Shown: positions 8,001-18,186, counted from the stretch's first letter. The stretch is 64,000 bases of DNA from Bacteroidaceae bacterium (GCA_017541025.1 JAFXZY010000007.1:1-64000), one strand, 5' to 3'. Made by a program: numbers and translations. The notes: generated from the sequence alone by a model not told the origin.

Positions 8001-9129
8001 ACAATGGCTACAACAACTGAAAGATAAGATGGCAGACTACAAACGGCCTGCCCCAGAGGTGTCGTGGGATGCAATTGACCAGGCGATGGCGCAGCGCAAG
8101 CCCAAAAGGCTGTGGCTTTGGCGCATAGCGGCTGCGGTTGTGCTGTTGTTGGTAGTTGGTGGTGGCTATTGGACTTTCCTGCACGACCAGCCCCAGACAG
8201 AAGTTGAAACAACCTCACCCCCGACCCCTCTCCCGTGGGCGAGGGGAGACAAAAAAATAGCAGGAACGGAAACAGAAACAAAAACAGGAACGATAACTGG
8301 AAAAGGAACGACACTTCCTTCAGGTGCGTTAACAGAAACGGAAACAAAAACAAAAACAAAAAAATTGGCGAAAACAGAATCGGAAACGGATGTTCCTGCA
8401 GAATCTGTTGGTGTTACAGAAGCGGAAGAGGTCACAGAGAACACTGAAACAATTGTTCCTGATGAGCCTGTGAAGCCCCATGAAACAGAGAAGAAGGTCG
8501 AGCCAAGCGTTAACCGTAGTCGTGTTATCTATCCAACAGAAATACGCCAGAGCAAGATGCCGGAGAACCGACTTATGGCCAAAGTCTATATGTCGAACGT
8601 CGTTGTAAATAATCGGAAGGCAATAGATGGATCCCATGAATATTATAATCCAGGTTCTAACATTCCAGACTCGGTGCGCACACGCTATAGGAGCAAATTC
8701 AAAGGAAAAGCCAACTACCGCCAACCCATACGCGTAGGCGTGTCGTTGCGCTATATGCTTAATAATCGTTGGAGCTTAGAGAGCGGTCTAACTTATACTC
8801 ATCTGGCATCGGACATCGGCACCGAAACGCTACGGAACAACCTTATCGGTTTGCCTCTGAACGTGGGCTATCAGGTGTGGAACAACCGGCATTTTGGCCT
8901 CTACGTCTCGGCAGGAGGTACCATTGAAAAGATGCTGGAAGAGAAACCTTGGCAGTTCTCGGTCAACGCAGCCCTTGGTGCCGAATACAAATTTTCAAAA
9001 CGTTTAAGCCTCTTCGCAGAGCCAGGTATCGGTTATTATTTCCCGAACGACAGCGACATTCCTATTATTTACCAAGATCATCCGCTGAACTTCAACCTCA
9101 ACTTTGGTTTACGCATTAATATCAAATAA
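7993..9129 (+). CDS. Membrane-anchored protein with C-terminal outer-membrane beta-barrel domain
   Basis: A 378-residue protein with an odd layout: a short cytoplasmic N-terminus (1-43), one transmembrane helix (~44-63, rich in Val and Leu), a long Thr/Glu/Lys-rich linker (~70-190), and about 190 residues of alternating beta strands ending LNFGLRINIK, as in OmpA-like or PorT-like barrels. The position after an ECF sigma gene, overlapping it, suggests a role in controlling the sigma factor, perhaps sensing across the envelope; this is inference. The linker is made largely of 6-bp repeats (8256-8400) preceded by a GC-rich element (8213-8249), so its length probably varies between strains. Confidence 0.65.
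   Translation: MNEQWLQQLKDKMADYKRPAPEVSWDAIDQAMAQRKPKRLWLWRIAAAVVLLLVVGGGYWTFLHDQPQTEVETTSPPTPLPWARGDKKIAGTETETKTGTITGKGTTLPSGALTETETKTKTKKLAKTESETDVPAESVGVTEAEEVTENTETIVPDEPVKPHETEKKVEPSVNRSRVIYPTEIRQSKMPENRLMAKVYMSNVVVNNRKAIDGSHEYYNPGSNIPDSVRTRYRSKFKGKANYRQPIRVGVSLRYMLNNRWSLESGLTYTHLASDIGTETLRNNLIGLPLNVGYQVWNNRHFGLYVSAGGTIEKMLEEKPWQFSVNAALGAEYKFSKRLSLFAEPGIGYYFPNDSDIPIIYQDHPLNFNLNFGLRINIK
8213..8249 (+). repeat. GC-rich palindromic element in frame in the barrel-protein linker
   Basis: These bases match the reverse complement of 29267-29302 almost exactly (the visible differences are the two bases CG versus TA). Both contain CCCCTCTCCCGTGGGCGAGG. Here the element is translated as part of TSPPTPLPWARGD. 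Confidence 0.85.
8256..8400 (+). repeat. Degenerate 6-bp repeat array encoding the Thr/Glu/Lys linker
   Basis: Units such as GGAACG, GAAACA, AAAACA and GAAACG repeat in 6-bp register in two blocks. They are translated as alternating ET and KT dipeptides. Confidence 0.7.
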
Positions 9130-9409
9130 TAAATATAACGAAAAAGATATGTAGTATTTTTCTGGTTATCATAGAGTTTAAAGGCCCTGCAGAGATAACA
9201 TGGTTGGAAGAATAGCTATATTTTATGAAAAGACTTATTATAGATACATCAATTATGATGCTATCAATAGCAATGTATGCCCGGTGAGAAGCAGGAACGC
9301 TGATTAGTCATCAGTTAATAATGTCAACGACAACAAATAAACAGTTTAAGAAGTTTAAGTGGTTTAAGGAGTTTTAGACTTATAGCCTGCTACACTCGCA
9401 AGAAGAGGG
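9130..9409. other. Intergenic stretch with a decayed signal-peptide fragment
   Basis: A 20-codon frame at 9225-9287 (beginning MKRLIIDTSIMML and ending MYAR) looks like a signal peptide whose mature part has been lost. A 9-bp tandem motif (TTTAAGAAG, TTTAAGTGG, TTTAAGGAG) occupies 9344-9375. A perfect 10-bp inverted repeat (AGCCTGCTAC at 9384-9393, GTAGCAGGCT at 9410-9419) could act as a terminator just before the toxin-antitoxin promoter region. Confidence 0.5.
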
Positions 9410-9498
9410 GTAGCAGGCTTAATCTTGTTATTTATTTTATTCTTTTGATGAAAGAATACCAAAATGTTTGGTGGTATCAGTAATAGTACGTACCTTTG
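9410..9498 (+). promoter_or_regulatory. Toxin-antitoxin promoter with two palindromic operator candidates
   Basis: The -7 box TACCTTTG lies at 9491-9498. Upstream are two palindromes, ATTCTTT-tgatg-AAAGAAT (9439-9457) and ACCAAA-atg-TTTGGT (9458-9472). Their position just upstream of the box fits autorepression by an antitoxin or toxin-antitoxin complex. The whole segment is repeated at 385-473. Confidence 0.6.
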
Positions 9499-9519
9499 TG
9501 TCAGAAACGATAAAAGAAA

Positions 9520-9774
9520 ATGAAGAGTAAGAAATACACAGTAACTGAGGATGAGCCATTGACTGTTGCTGAGCCTGCAGTCGCCGTTCTAAGCAGCACA
9601 AGAAGAACTGGGTGGGGTAAACAAATGGTGAATTTGATTCAAACAGACGAGTTAGGAAGAGTTACTCTTAGTTCACAAATGAGGGAAGCCGTAGCCAAAG
9701 CCGAACGCGACTATGAACAAGGGAAGTGCCTCTCTGAAGAAGAATTTAAACAGCGATTTGAGAAATGGCTCTAA
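9520..9774 (+). CDS. Antitoxin of a RelE/ParE-type toxin-antitoxin pair
   Basis: An 84-residue protein directly upstream of, and overlapping by 10 bases, the toxin gene. The C-terminal half is a charged helix (SQMREAVAKAERDYEQGKCL, then SEEEFKQRFEKWL) of the kind that wraps RelE/ParE toxins. The N-terminal half (TVTEDEPLTVAEP) is less regular and shows no clear DNA-binding fold. The assignment rests on gene order, overlap and size. It starts 22 bases after the -7 box. Confidence 0.7.
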   Translation: MKSKKYTVTEDEPLTVAEPAVAVLSSTRRTGWGKQMVNLIQTDELGRVTLSSQMREAVAKAERDYEQGKCLSEEEFKQRFEKWL

Positions 9775-10073
9775 AAATCTCCTACTCTCCACAATTTACC
9801 GACAACTTGGAATCTATTCTGTCGTTCTATGATGAAAGGAACGGTAGCGACAAGTATAGCAAGAAACTTATAAAGATGATTCACAAACAAATCCGGCTAT
9901 TGACAACGATGCCGGAGATTGGTTGTTTAACAAATTTCCCTGGTGTCAGGATACTATTTGTGGATAACTTTGGCATTGAATATCAGATTAGGGATAAAGT
10001 GATTCTGGTGATAGACATTTTCTCATGTCTTGCAAATCCTGATTCAAGAGCATTTAAGAAGGATAAATTATAA
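9765..10073 (+). CDS. RelE/ParE-family toxin
   Basis: A 102-residue member of the RelE/ParE superfamily: ISYSPQFTDNLESILSFYDE (helix 1), KYSKKLIKMIHKQIRLLTTMPEIGCLTN (helix 2 and the typical 'L...P..G' turn), then beta strands VRILFVDNFGIEYQIRDKVILVIDIFSCLANP. The family toxins cleave ribosome-bound mRNA or inhibit gyrase; which applies here cannot be told. The overlap with the antitoxin gene indicates coupled translation. Confidence 0.8.
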   Translation: MALKISYSPQFTDNLESILSFYDERNGSDKYSKKLIKMIHKQIRLLTTMPEIGCLTNFPGVRILFVDNFGIEYQIRDKVILVIDIFSCLANPDSRAFKKDKL

Positions 10074-10112
10074 TAAGACATTCATGGTTAAATAACGGAA
10101 ACGGGCACTTTT

Positions 10113-10152
10113 AGCCCCAAACATACAAACCATCATTCTTCAGAACTGATGG
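10113..10152 (+). terminator. Terminator-like hairpin after the toxin gene
   Basis: CCATCA pairs with TGATGG around a TTCTTCAGAAC tip. The 40 bases match 537-576. Confidence 0.5.
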
Positions 10153-10164
10153 CACCTTTGTAAA

Positions 10165-10230
10165 GGTTATAGGTTAGGGGGTTATAGGTTAGAGAAGCCA
10201 ACAGCCAAAGGCCAACAGCCAAAGGTCAAA
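10165..10230 (+). repeat. Degenerate 7-bp repeat array (GTTATAG, GTTAGAG, AGCCAAA, GGCCAAC units)
   Basis: The stretch 10196-10230 splits exactly into AGCCAAC, AGCCAAA, GGCCAAC, AGCCAAA and GGTCAAA. It is preceded by GTTATAG/GTTAGGG units. Confidence 0.7.
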
Positions 10231-10239
10231 GTTCTTGGT

Positions 10240-10270
10240 CTCCTGAGAATAAGATTATCAAATAAAAGTT
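10240..10270 (+). repeat. 31-bp direct repeat, left copy
   Basis: Matches 13518-13548 at 30 of 31 positions. In both copies it is followed by a -7-like box (TAAATTTA at 10272-10279 here). This copy sits 29 bases before the ATG at 10300. Confidence 0.8.
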
Positions 10271-10299
10271 GTAAATTTACGGCGGAAATGGCATAAAAT

Positions 10300-13200
10300 A
10301 TGCGTAGTGTACTACTATTCTTCTCCGTTCTATTGTTTCCTGTATCCGCTTGGGCACAGGAAGAAATAGTTCAGGGTCGTGTGGTAGATGCTGAGACGGG
10401 TGAGGCATTGCCATACGTGAGCATCTACGTGGGGAATGGCAGGGGTACGCTGAGTAATTCTGATGGAGACTTTACAATAGCTGTAGATGCGAATGATTCG
10501 ATTAGGTTTAGTTGCGTGGGATACCAGACACAACGTATCCTGGCATCGCAATTACCTAAGATAATCAGGATGGTGCCATCTGTCAAGCAAATGAACGAAC
10601 TGACTGTGCTCTCAGTATCTGCAATAATGGATAGGGCACAAAGACAGCTGAAGAGAAGTCTGAGGGATGGTGGAGCAAGGCGCGGCCATTATTTCTGCCG
10701 TATCATAGAAGAGCTTGGAGAAGGGGTGGAAATGATAGAGGCCTTTGTAGATGCCAAGTCAATGGTTCACATTCGGGACATAGAGGTGTTGGGCGGACGG
10801 CAGATCCGTATGGACAAGACCAAGCAACATCCCTCGCTGACCAGTATGAATATGCACCACTTGCTGGAGGTGGGACCCATGATGAAGTACAACGCTTTCT
10901 GGAACGACCTGCTGGTCTTGCCGTTTAATTACAAGAATTACAAGAAGCTCTACCAATGTAGATACTTTACCCAGAAGGATGATAGAGGGGAACTCATCTA
11001 CGTTGTGAGGATGCTCCCCGACGTGCGTACTGAAGCCGGAAGGATGATGGAGGGAACGGCCTATATTGACGGCCGCAATCATCGTCTGCTACGTTTTACG
11101 GGTACGGTTCCAATTATGCTGATGATGTACAAGGAGAAGAGCACCGGACAGACCACTCACGTTAATACCCACTTCACCATTGACTACCGCTATAATCGCG
11201 AAGGAATGGCGGAAGTCTCTAATATCAGTTTCGAGACGAAGGGCGTCAATATCCGTGCCCGTGGCCTTATGTTCCGGATTGACGACAAAGAATTGGTAGG
11301 CAAAAAGGGAAATCGAATAGAAGAGAATATGATTTCGACAATTCGGGATGCAGGATTCGACTCGCTGATGTGGGCCAACTCGTATGTTGTGCAACGTACC
11401 AGGCAAGAGCAACTTGTCGTGGGTGGCGATTACCGCGACATCCCTGTTGATATCAAGAACCCATGTCTCAAAGCCATCTATGAGAACCTGAAACGGGCGG
11501 AATGGACGCAAGGACAAGAGAAGGTGTTTGTGCATATGGATAATACAAGTTACCAGATAGGTGATACTCTCTGGTTTTCTGCCTACACCCAAAACACCAA
11601 CAACCGGAAGCCATCCGATATCAGTGGTGTTCTATATGCTGAACTACTGAATCAGGACGGTTCGTTGGTGGAGCGCAAAATGTTAGAGATGAAGGATGGC
11701 TTCGGCCAAGGATTCTTTGCCCTGTCTGGGGATAAAATTTGCAGCGGATTCTGTGAACTCAGGGCCTACACACGCTGGCAGCTGAACTGGCCTGACAAGC
11801 TCTACAGTCGCGTCTTTCCCCTCTATGAGCTCTCAACCACTCAGCATCAGGAACCCTCCCTTCCATCACACATGAAAGCCAATCGCTCGCTAATCCTAAC
11901 CTGTTACCCAGAAGGAGGTCTCCTACTCTTGGGCGTACCCAATCGTGTGGCATTTGAGGCAAAATGGGATGACGGAGAGGCTGCTGATGGAGTTCTTATT
12001 TTAAGCGGAGAGAGCATCCCCACTGAGCATCAAGGACGAGGAGCGTTTGTAATAACACCCACAGAGGGGAAAGATTACAATGCCACATTCTGTCCCGCTG
12101 GCGGGAACCCATCCGTCAGCACTACCTTGCCGCAGGCCCAGCACAAAGGGGCAAACCTGCAAGTGTCATCAAACGGTACGACCTACACTATACACTCCCG
12201 GATATCGCGGGATATTGAGCCTGGACGTATGGCTTTGAGTATTCAGCATAACGGAATCCTCAAGGAATTTATACCCTTTGAAGACTATATGGCCGAGGCC
12301 AACTTCTTCAGATATCAATACAAGCATACTACAGCCGAGAGTGGAGTCTATCAGGCAACAGTGTTCGATGATGAGGGGCACGTCTATGCCGACCGTCTCT
12401 TCTTTGTCCGAGGAACAGAAGATAGCGAAAAACTGGCAATCAGAGGTCTACAACAAACATATGAACCATTCCAGCAAGTTAAGGTAACCATCCAGATGAA
12501 TAATGCCGATACTCGCGACAAACACCACATCTCAGTTTCAGTCCACGATGCAGAAAACAGTCCGCCAACCTATGACGACAGTAATATCTTTACGGAGATG
12601 CTTTTGGCAAGCGAAATCAAGGGCTTCGTCCCTAATGCCGGATGGTATTTCCAGAGCGATGATGAAACCCATCAGCAAGCCCTGGACCTCCTGATGATGA
12701 CACAGGGATGGCGACGCTTTAGCTGGGCTGGTCTGGCCAATGATGATTCTTTGCATATAACACAGCCTCGTGAAGAGCAAATGATGCTGATGGGACATGC
12801 CGTTCGTACAGGTGGAAAGGCGTTCAAGCCAAATCGGTTCGAGAGCAAAAAGATGCAGGGCTATCATGCAGATATGTATAAGGAAGCTTACATCTATGCA
12901 ATGTTAGAGGACACCTCAGGTCGGCAGAAACTTCCTCATATGCAAACATACGACGGAGGACACTTCAAATTGACGATTCCCAAATTCTATGGCAGTTGTG
13001 TACTCCATCTTGGAGCATCCAACCTCGACCCCTATCAGTTGGTATCCTTCAAATGGGACGAGAAGAGTGATTGGGAGGTTTTTATCGACCACCCATATCC
13101 CAAATTTACAACCGATTATACATTCTACCAGAGTCATTTGCCCCATGCTGTTCCCACAATTGACGACAATGCATTCAGTTTTCTCCGCACTTATAATTCA

Positions 13201-13470
13201 GGCAGTACCCAGACATCTGATGATCGACGTACCATACTGCAGGGATTCACTGAACCAGCCCAGTTCTACTCACCCGACTATAGTAAACAGAAATTGCCCG
13301 AAGGTCAGAAGGACTATCGCCGCACTCTTTATTGGAATCCTAATCTGAAGTTGGACGAGAACCGCGAAGCAACCATTACCTTTTATAATAACAGCCGAAC
13401 CACTCACCTGAGCGTAGAGGCAGAAGGGCAGGCTACAGACGGCACATTGCTGTGGGGGAAGACGGAATAA
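10300..13470 (+). CDS. Large exported protein with carboxypeptidase-regulatory-like N-terminal domain
   Basis: A 1056-residue exported protein. Signal peptide 1-19 (ends SAWAQ). Residues ~22-100 form a carboxypeptidase-D regulatory-like beta domain (VQGRVVDAETGEALPYVSIYV, then DGDFTIAV and IRFSCVGYQTQRI), the usual start of Bacteroidota outer-membrane and surface proteins. After a ~260-residue middle region, KVFVHMDNTSYQIGDTLWFSAY (~405) resembles an alpha-2-macroglobulin MG2-type domain, followed by further beta-sandwich stretches. It lacks a TonB box, a plug domain and a long barrel, so it is not a TonB-dependent receptor. Proteins with this layout are widespread in Bacteroidota but uncharacterised; surface location is inferred. 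It stands alone between two copies of a 31-bp promoter-associated repeat. Confidence 0.7.
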   Translation: MRSVLLFFSVLLFPVSAWAQEEIVQGRVVDAETGEALPYVSIYVGNGRGTLSNSDGDFTIAVDANDSIRFSCVGYQTQRILASQLPKIIRMVPSVKQMNELTVLSVSAIMDRAQRQLKRSLRDGGARRGHYFCRIIEELGEGVEMIEAFVDAKSMVHIRDIEVLGGRQIRMDKTKQHPSLTSMNMHHLLEVGPMMKYNAFWNDLLVLPFNYKNYKKLYQCRYFTQKDDRGELIYVVRMLPDVRTEAGRMMEGTAYIDGRNHRLLRFTGTVPIMLMMYKEKSTGQTTHVNTHFTIDYRYNREGMAEVSNISFETKGVNIRARGLMFRIDDKELVGKKGNRIEENMISTIRDAGFDSLMWANSYVVQRTRQEQLVVGGDYRDIPVDIKNPCLKAIYENLKRAEWTQGQEKVFVHMDNTSYQIGDTLWFSAYTQNTNNRKPSDISGVLYAELLNQDGSLVERKMLEMKDGFGQGFFALSGDKICSGFCELRAYTRWQLNWPDKLYSRVFPLYELSTTQHQEPSLPSHMKANRSLILTCYPEGGLLLLGVPNRVAFEAKWDDGEAADGVLILSGESIPTEHQGRGAFVITPTEGKDYNATFCPAGGNPSVSTTLPQAQHKGANLQVSSNGTTYTIHSRISRDIEPGRMALSIQHNGILKEFIPFEDYMAEANFFRYQYKHTTAESGVYQATVFDDEGHVYADRLFFVRGTEDSEKLAIRGLQQTYEPFQQVKVTIQMNNADTRDKHHISVSVHDAENSPPTYDDSNIFTEMLLASEIKGFVPNAGWYFQSDDETHQQALDLLMMTQGWRRFSWAGLANDDSLHITQPREEQMMLMGHAVRTGGKAFKPNRFESKKMQGYHADMYKEAYIYAMLEDTSGRQKLPHMQTYDGGHFKLTIPKFYGSCVLHLGASNLDPYQLVSFKWDEKSDWEVFIDHPYPKFTTDYTFYQSHLPHAVPTIDDNAFSFLRTYNSGSTQTSDDRRTILQGFTEPAQFYSPDYSKQKLPEGQKDYRRTLYWNPNLKLDENREATITFYNNSRTTHLSVEAEGQATDGTLLWGKTE

Positions 13471-13517
13471 GAATCGTAAAATCCCTATATCGTTGTGGCG
13501 ATTTATTTGTTTCGAGG

Positions 13518-13557
13518 CTCCTGAGAATATGATTATCAAATAAAAGTTATATATTTG
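13518..13557 (+). promoter_or_regulatory. Orphan promoter-like copy of the 31-bp repeat with TATATTTG box
   Basis: 13518-13548 repeats 10240-10270, and TATATTTG follows at 13550-13557. The downstream plus strand holds no gene, since the next gene is on the minus strand, so this promoter is orphaned. Confidence 0.55.
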
Positions 13558-13631
13558 CAAAAAAATAAATCCTTTGATAACAAAAAGTTTTTACTCGTGA
13601 GTATCCTCATGGAGATCCATATTATCTGTTG

Positions 13632-14594
13632 TCAGCGTTGTGCTTTGCTTTCATTCTTTTCGTATTGCTTTATCCAATAGATAGCAGCCTCATGGTCTTT
13701 ATCAACGCCTATGCCTTCCTCGTACATGTTGGCAACCTTGGCTTGACCTTCGGCTGAGCCTGCCTTTGCAGCTTCTAAGTACCACTTGAATGCCATTTCG
13801 CTACTGGGCTCAACGCCTTCGCCTGATTCATAAGATTCAGCAACAAAGATTTGAGCGTCTAATACGCCTTGCTCAGCAGCTTTTGAATGCCATTTAAAGG
13901 CTTCTTTAACGTTTTTCTCAACGCCCTCTCCGTTGTTGTACATAACAGCCAAGTTATATTGAGCCTCGGCATGTCCCTGTTCAGCCGCCTTACGCCACCA
14001 TTTTATGGCTTCCGAATAATCTTTCTCTACGCCATTACCTAGCAGATACATCTGGCCTAATGCGTCCTGAGCATCAACATTTCCGTTTTCAGCTGCCTTC
14101 TTGTACCATTTTATAGCTTCCTTAACGTCTCGCGCAACACCTTTTCCTCCAGAAACATAAATCACACCAATCAGGTATTGTGCCTGGGGCTCTTCTTGTT
14201 TTGCAGCTTTGGTTAACCATTCAATTGCCTTGGCATCATCGCGTTTTACGCCATAACCATTGTTGTATGAAAGCCCAATCATTGTCTGGGCATCTGCATC
14301 CTCCTGCTTTGCGGCCTTCATCAGCCATTTAAATGCTTTCTCATAATCCTGCTTTACGCCGATGCCTCCTCCATACATCATTCCAACTCGACGTTGCCCT
14401 ATGGCAGAGCCAGCCTTCGCAGCTTTCTCATACCAACCAAAAGCAGCAGAATAATACTGTTCCCGATGATAATGGTCACCAGTCTGAATCCACTCTTGTA
14501 TTTGTTCTTCGGAGGCCTTTGAGCCTCCAAACATGCATGAAATATTGAATAACATCATAAAGAAAATTAAAATTAAAAATAATCTTGTTCTCAT
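13632..14594 (-). CDS. Sel1-repeat lipoprotein
   Basis: A 320-residue lipoprotein (start at 14594; lipobox FNISC, Cys ~20) made almost entirely of about seven Sel1-like tetratricopeptide repeats of 36 residues with the signature AKW..KAAEQG...AQ..LG.MY..G.GV..D. Such solenoids are protein-protein interaction scaffolds in the periplasm or on the outer membrane. Repeat units are well conserved (for example EAIKWYKKAAENGNVDAQ, EAIKWWRKAAEQGHAEAQ). A start eight codons further upstream would only lengthen the signal region and is less likely. It stands alone with its own promoter box at 14641-14648. Confidence 0.88.
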   Translation of the reverse strand: MRTRLFLILIFFMMLFNISCMFGGSKASEEQIQEWIQTGDHYHREQYYSAAFGWYEKAAKAGSAIGQRRVGMMYGGGIGVKQDYEKAFKWLMKAAKQEDADAQTMIGLSYNNGYGVKRDDAKAIEWLTKAAKQEEPQAQYLIGVIYVSGGKGVARDVKEAIKWYKKAAENGNVDAQDALGQMYLLGNGVEKDYSEAIKWWRKAAEQGHAEAQYNLAVMYNNGEGVEKNVKEAFKWHSKAAEQGVLDAQIFVAESYESGEGVEPSSEMAFKWYLEAAKAGSAEGQAKVANMYEEGIGVDKDHEAAIYWIKQYEKNESKAQR

Positions 14595-14640
14595 ACTTAT
14601 GAATATATCAAAAATCATTATTCATTATTTATATATAGTG

Positions 14641-14648
14641 CAAAGGTA
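14641..14648 (-). promoter_or_regulatory. Bacteroidota -7 promoter box TACCTTTG (minus strand)
   Basis: CAAAGGTA on the plus strand reads TACCTTTG on the minus strand, 46 bases before the Sel1 lipoprotein ATG. Confidence 0.6.
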
Positions 14649-14865
14649 CAACAATTTTTTAAAATGGTAAAATATTTTAGAAACTTTTTCTAATTTTTTT
14701 TGAGCAGACAGCCTAATTGCTATCGACTCTTGCGATGCCATTTTTCAGCAATTTAGGGGTATAAGTCAACACGATACGTCTTCTTGCCGTTGATGTAGCT
14801 TTTGAGCATTGGCCAGTTACTTGGAACCCAGAGATCACCTTCGATAGAGAGGAATCCTAAGACGG

Positions 14866-15426
14866 ATGGCAGGATATAAGGAGCATGAAGAGGATAAAGT
14901 CGGAAAACTGGTATACCTTGATTTATCGGGAGTGCGTTTTAAATCAGACAAGAAACCCTATCTTTCCGTTGACGCTAAAAAGGCTCGTCTTTTTCTCTAC
15001 CAAGATGTTGTCTATACAAGTCCAGAGGAAAGTTTTTCGAAACCATCGGCAAGGGGTGGCATGTATGAAAGTGGTCATAAGGCGACTCAAATTCCCTATA
15101 TTCTGGGTTCTTCTCATGGATACAGGAAGAATTTTGCCTTATTAAATTTAGATGATACTGTAGAAACGGTGAATGCTGATTCGTACAGGATGACAAGCAA
15201 GAAGAAAAAAGGGATTCACTTTCAAAGCCTGCGAAATATCAGAGGGCATCATGTAAAGAAAGTAAATGGGCAATGGATATGGAGTTCTCACATCCGTAGG
15301 GGCCAGTTCTGTTATGATATGTTTTATGGTTGTCCTAATCTAAAAGTTATTATCCTTCCTGAATCTGGAAAATGCTGTAAAAGAGTGTGGGTTTATAAGG
15401 ACAATATAAAGTATTATGCTAAGTAA
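14866..15426 (+). pseudogene. Probable truncated BspA-like leucine-rich repeat protein
   Basis: An open frame of 186 codons without a signal peptide and without a good start context. The C-terminal part contains one recognisable LRR_5/BspA-type motif (CYDMFYGCPNLKVIILPES, ~155-173), where intact members carry many. The N-terminal ~140 residues are basic and unplaced. I read it as the 3' remnant of a surface LRR protein like the one at 59638, but it could be a short intact hypothetical protein. Just upstream on the minus strand, 14757-14880 has a frame ending KSYINGKKTYRVDLYP then stop, possibly the tail of another lost gene. Confidence 0.45.
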
Positions 15427-15560
15427 ATAGAGTTATGTTATAGACAATCTATGCCAATAGACTATGTAATACCGTTTGTGGATTGTAGCATGGCAAGCCT
15501 CTTCTAATAAGTCGTTTGGAAGAAATCCTGCCAGGCAAATCTAAGTTTGAGAGATAAGAG

Positions 15561-15842
15561 GGAAGAAGGAAGATGTATGATGGCTGATGGCACTTACGGT
15601 TAAGGGTTAACGGTTAAGGGTTAGATATGTCTGATGGCTGAGGGAAGAAGGAAGATGTATGATGGCTGATGGCACTTACGGTTAAGGGTTAACGGTTAAG
15701 GGTTAGATATGTCTGATGGCTGAGGGAAGATGGAAGATGGAAGAAGGAAGATGTATGATGGCTGATGGCTGATGGCTGATGTATGATGTCTGATGGAAGA
15801 TGTCTGATGTATGATGTCTGATGGAAGATGTATGATGGCTGG
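15561..15842 (+). repeat. Large degenerate 7-bp repeat array with an 82-bp tandem duplication
   Basis: Units GATGGCT, GATGTAT, GATGTCT, GATGGAA, GGTTAAG and GGTTAAC follow each other in 7-bp register. Bases 15561-15642 and 15643-15724 are near-identical 82-bp tandem copies, and a third partial copy follows. No coding potential. Confidence 0.85.
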
Positions 15843-15857
15843 GGAATAAACCAAAGA

Positions 15858-15985
15858 GATAGGGTTAATGACTCGTTCGGATAGGGTTAATGACCTGTTC
15901 GGATAATTCCTTAAGGGGGGTAAGGGATTATCTGAATGAGTCGTGGAGATAAGGGGAACAACTCGTTCAGATTATCTGAATGAAG
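15858..15985. repeat. Short direct and inverted repeats around ACTCGTTCGGATA / TATCTGAATGAG
   Basis: Two tandem 22-bp units (15858-15879 and 15880-15901) share GATAGGGTTAATGAC. The word CTCGTTCGGATA recurs inverted as TATCTGAATGAG (15929-15940), and 15961-15983 is a near palindrome of the same word. Confidence 0.65.
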
Positions 15986-16021
15986 CAAAGGTGACAGGCC
16001 TTGGTTGGTTCACGGTTAATG

Positions 16022-16071
16022 GAAAAACAAAAAGCCCTCGACAATCCGATTTTGTTGATTGCCGAGGGCTT
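16022..16071 (-). terminator. groL: Intrinsic terminator of groEL
   Basis: On the minus strand AAGCCCTCGGCAATC pairs with GATTGTCGAGGGCTT and is followed by TTTTGTTTTT. It lies 24 bases beyond the groEL stop. Confidence 0.85.
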
Positions 16072-16094
16072 GGTATATTATCTATGGAAAGACA

Positions 16095-17864
<1,770 letters not shown>

Positions 17865-18137
17865 TTATCCAAGGATTGCCACTACGTCGCTCTGGCGCAT
17901 AATCAGGTACTTCTTGCCTTCGAACTCCAGTTCTGTACCGGCATACTTGCCATAAAGAACCTGGTCGCCAACTTTCAGCACCATTTCCTCGTCCTTTGTT
18001 CCGTTACCAACGGCAACAATGGTACCCTTGAGGGGTTTCTCCTTGGCTGTATCAGGAATGATGATACCACCTACTGTCTTTGTCTCTGCGGGTGCGGGCT
18101 CGATGAGCACGCGGTCTGCTAATGGTTTTACGTTCAT
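17865..18137 (-). CDS. groS: Co-chaperonin GroES
   Basis: A 90-residue GroES with the expected features: N-terminal [16 protein letters not shown], the mobile loop that contacts GroEL ([16 protein letters not shown], ~20-35), [26 protein letters not shown] at the C-terminus. First gene of the groES-groEL operon. No CIRCE element is visible upstream; instead there are an inverted repeat and a possible sigma-54-like element at 18187-18240. Confidence 0.97.
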   Translation of the reverse strand: MNVKPLADRVLIEPAPAETKTVGGIIIPDTAKEKPLKGTIVAVGNGTKDEEMVLKVGDQVLYGKYAGTELEFEGKKYLIMRQSDVVAILG

Positions 18138-18186
18138 AATCTTTATTATTTTGTTTTTAATTTGTTTTTTTCTCCACTTACCATAC

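Noticed and set aside
10300..13470. TonB-dependent receptor
   Set aside because: It has the carboxypeptidase-regulatory start typical of SusC-like proteins, but no TonB box, no plug domain and no long barrel at the C-terminus. An MG2-like segment is present instead.
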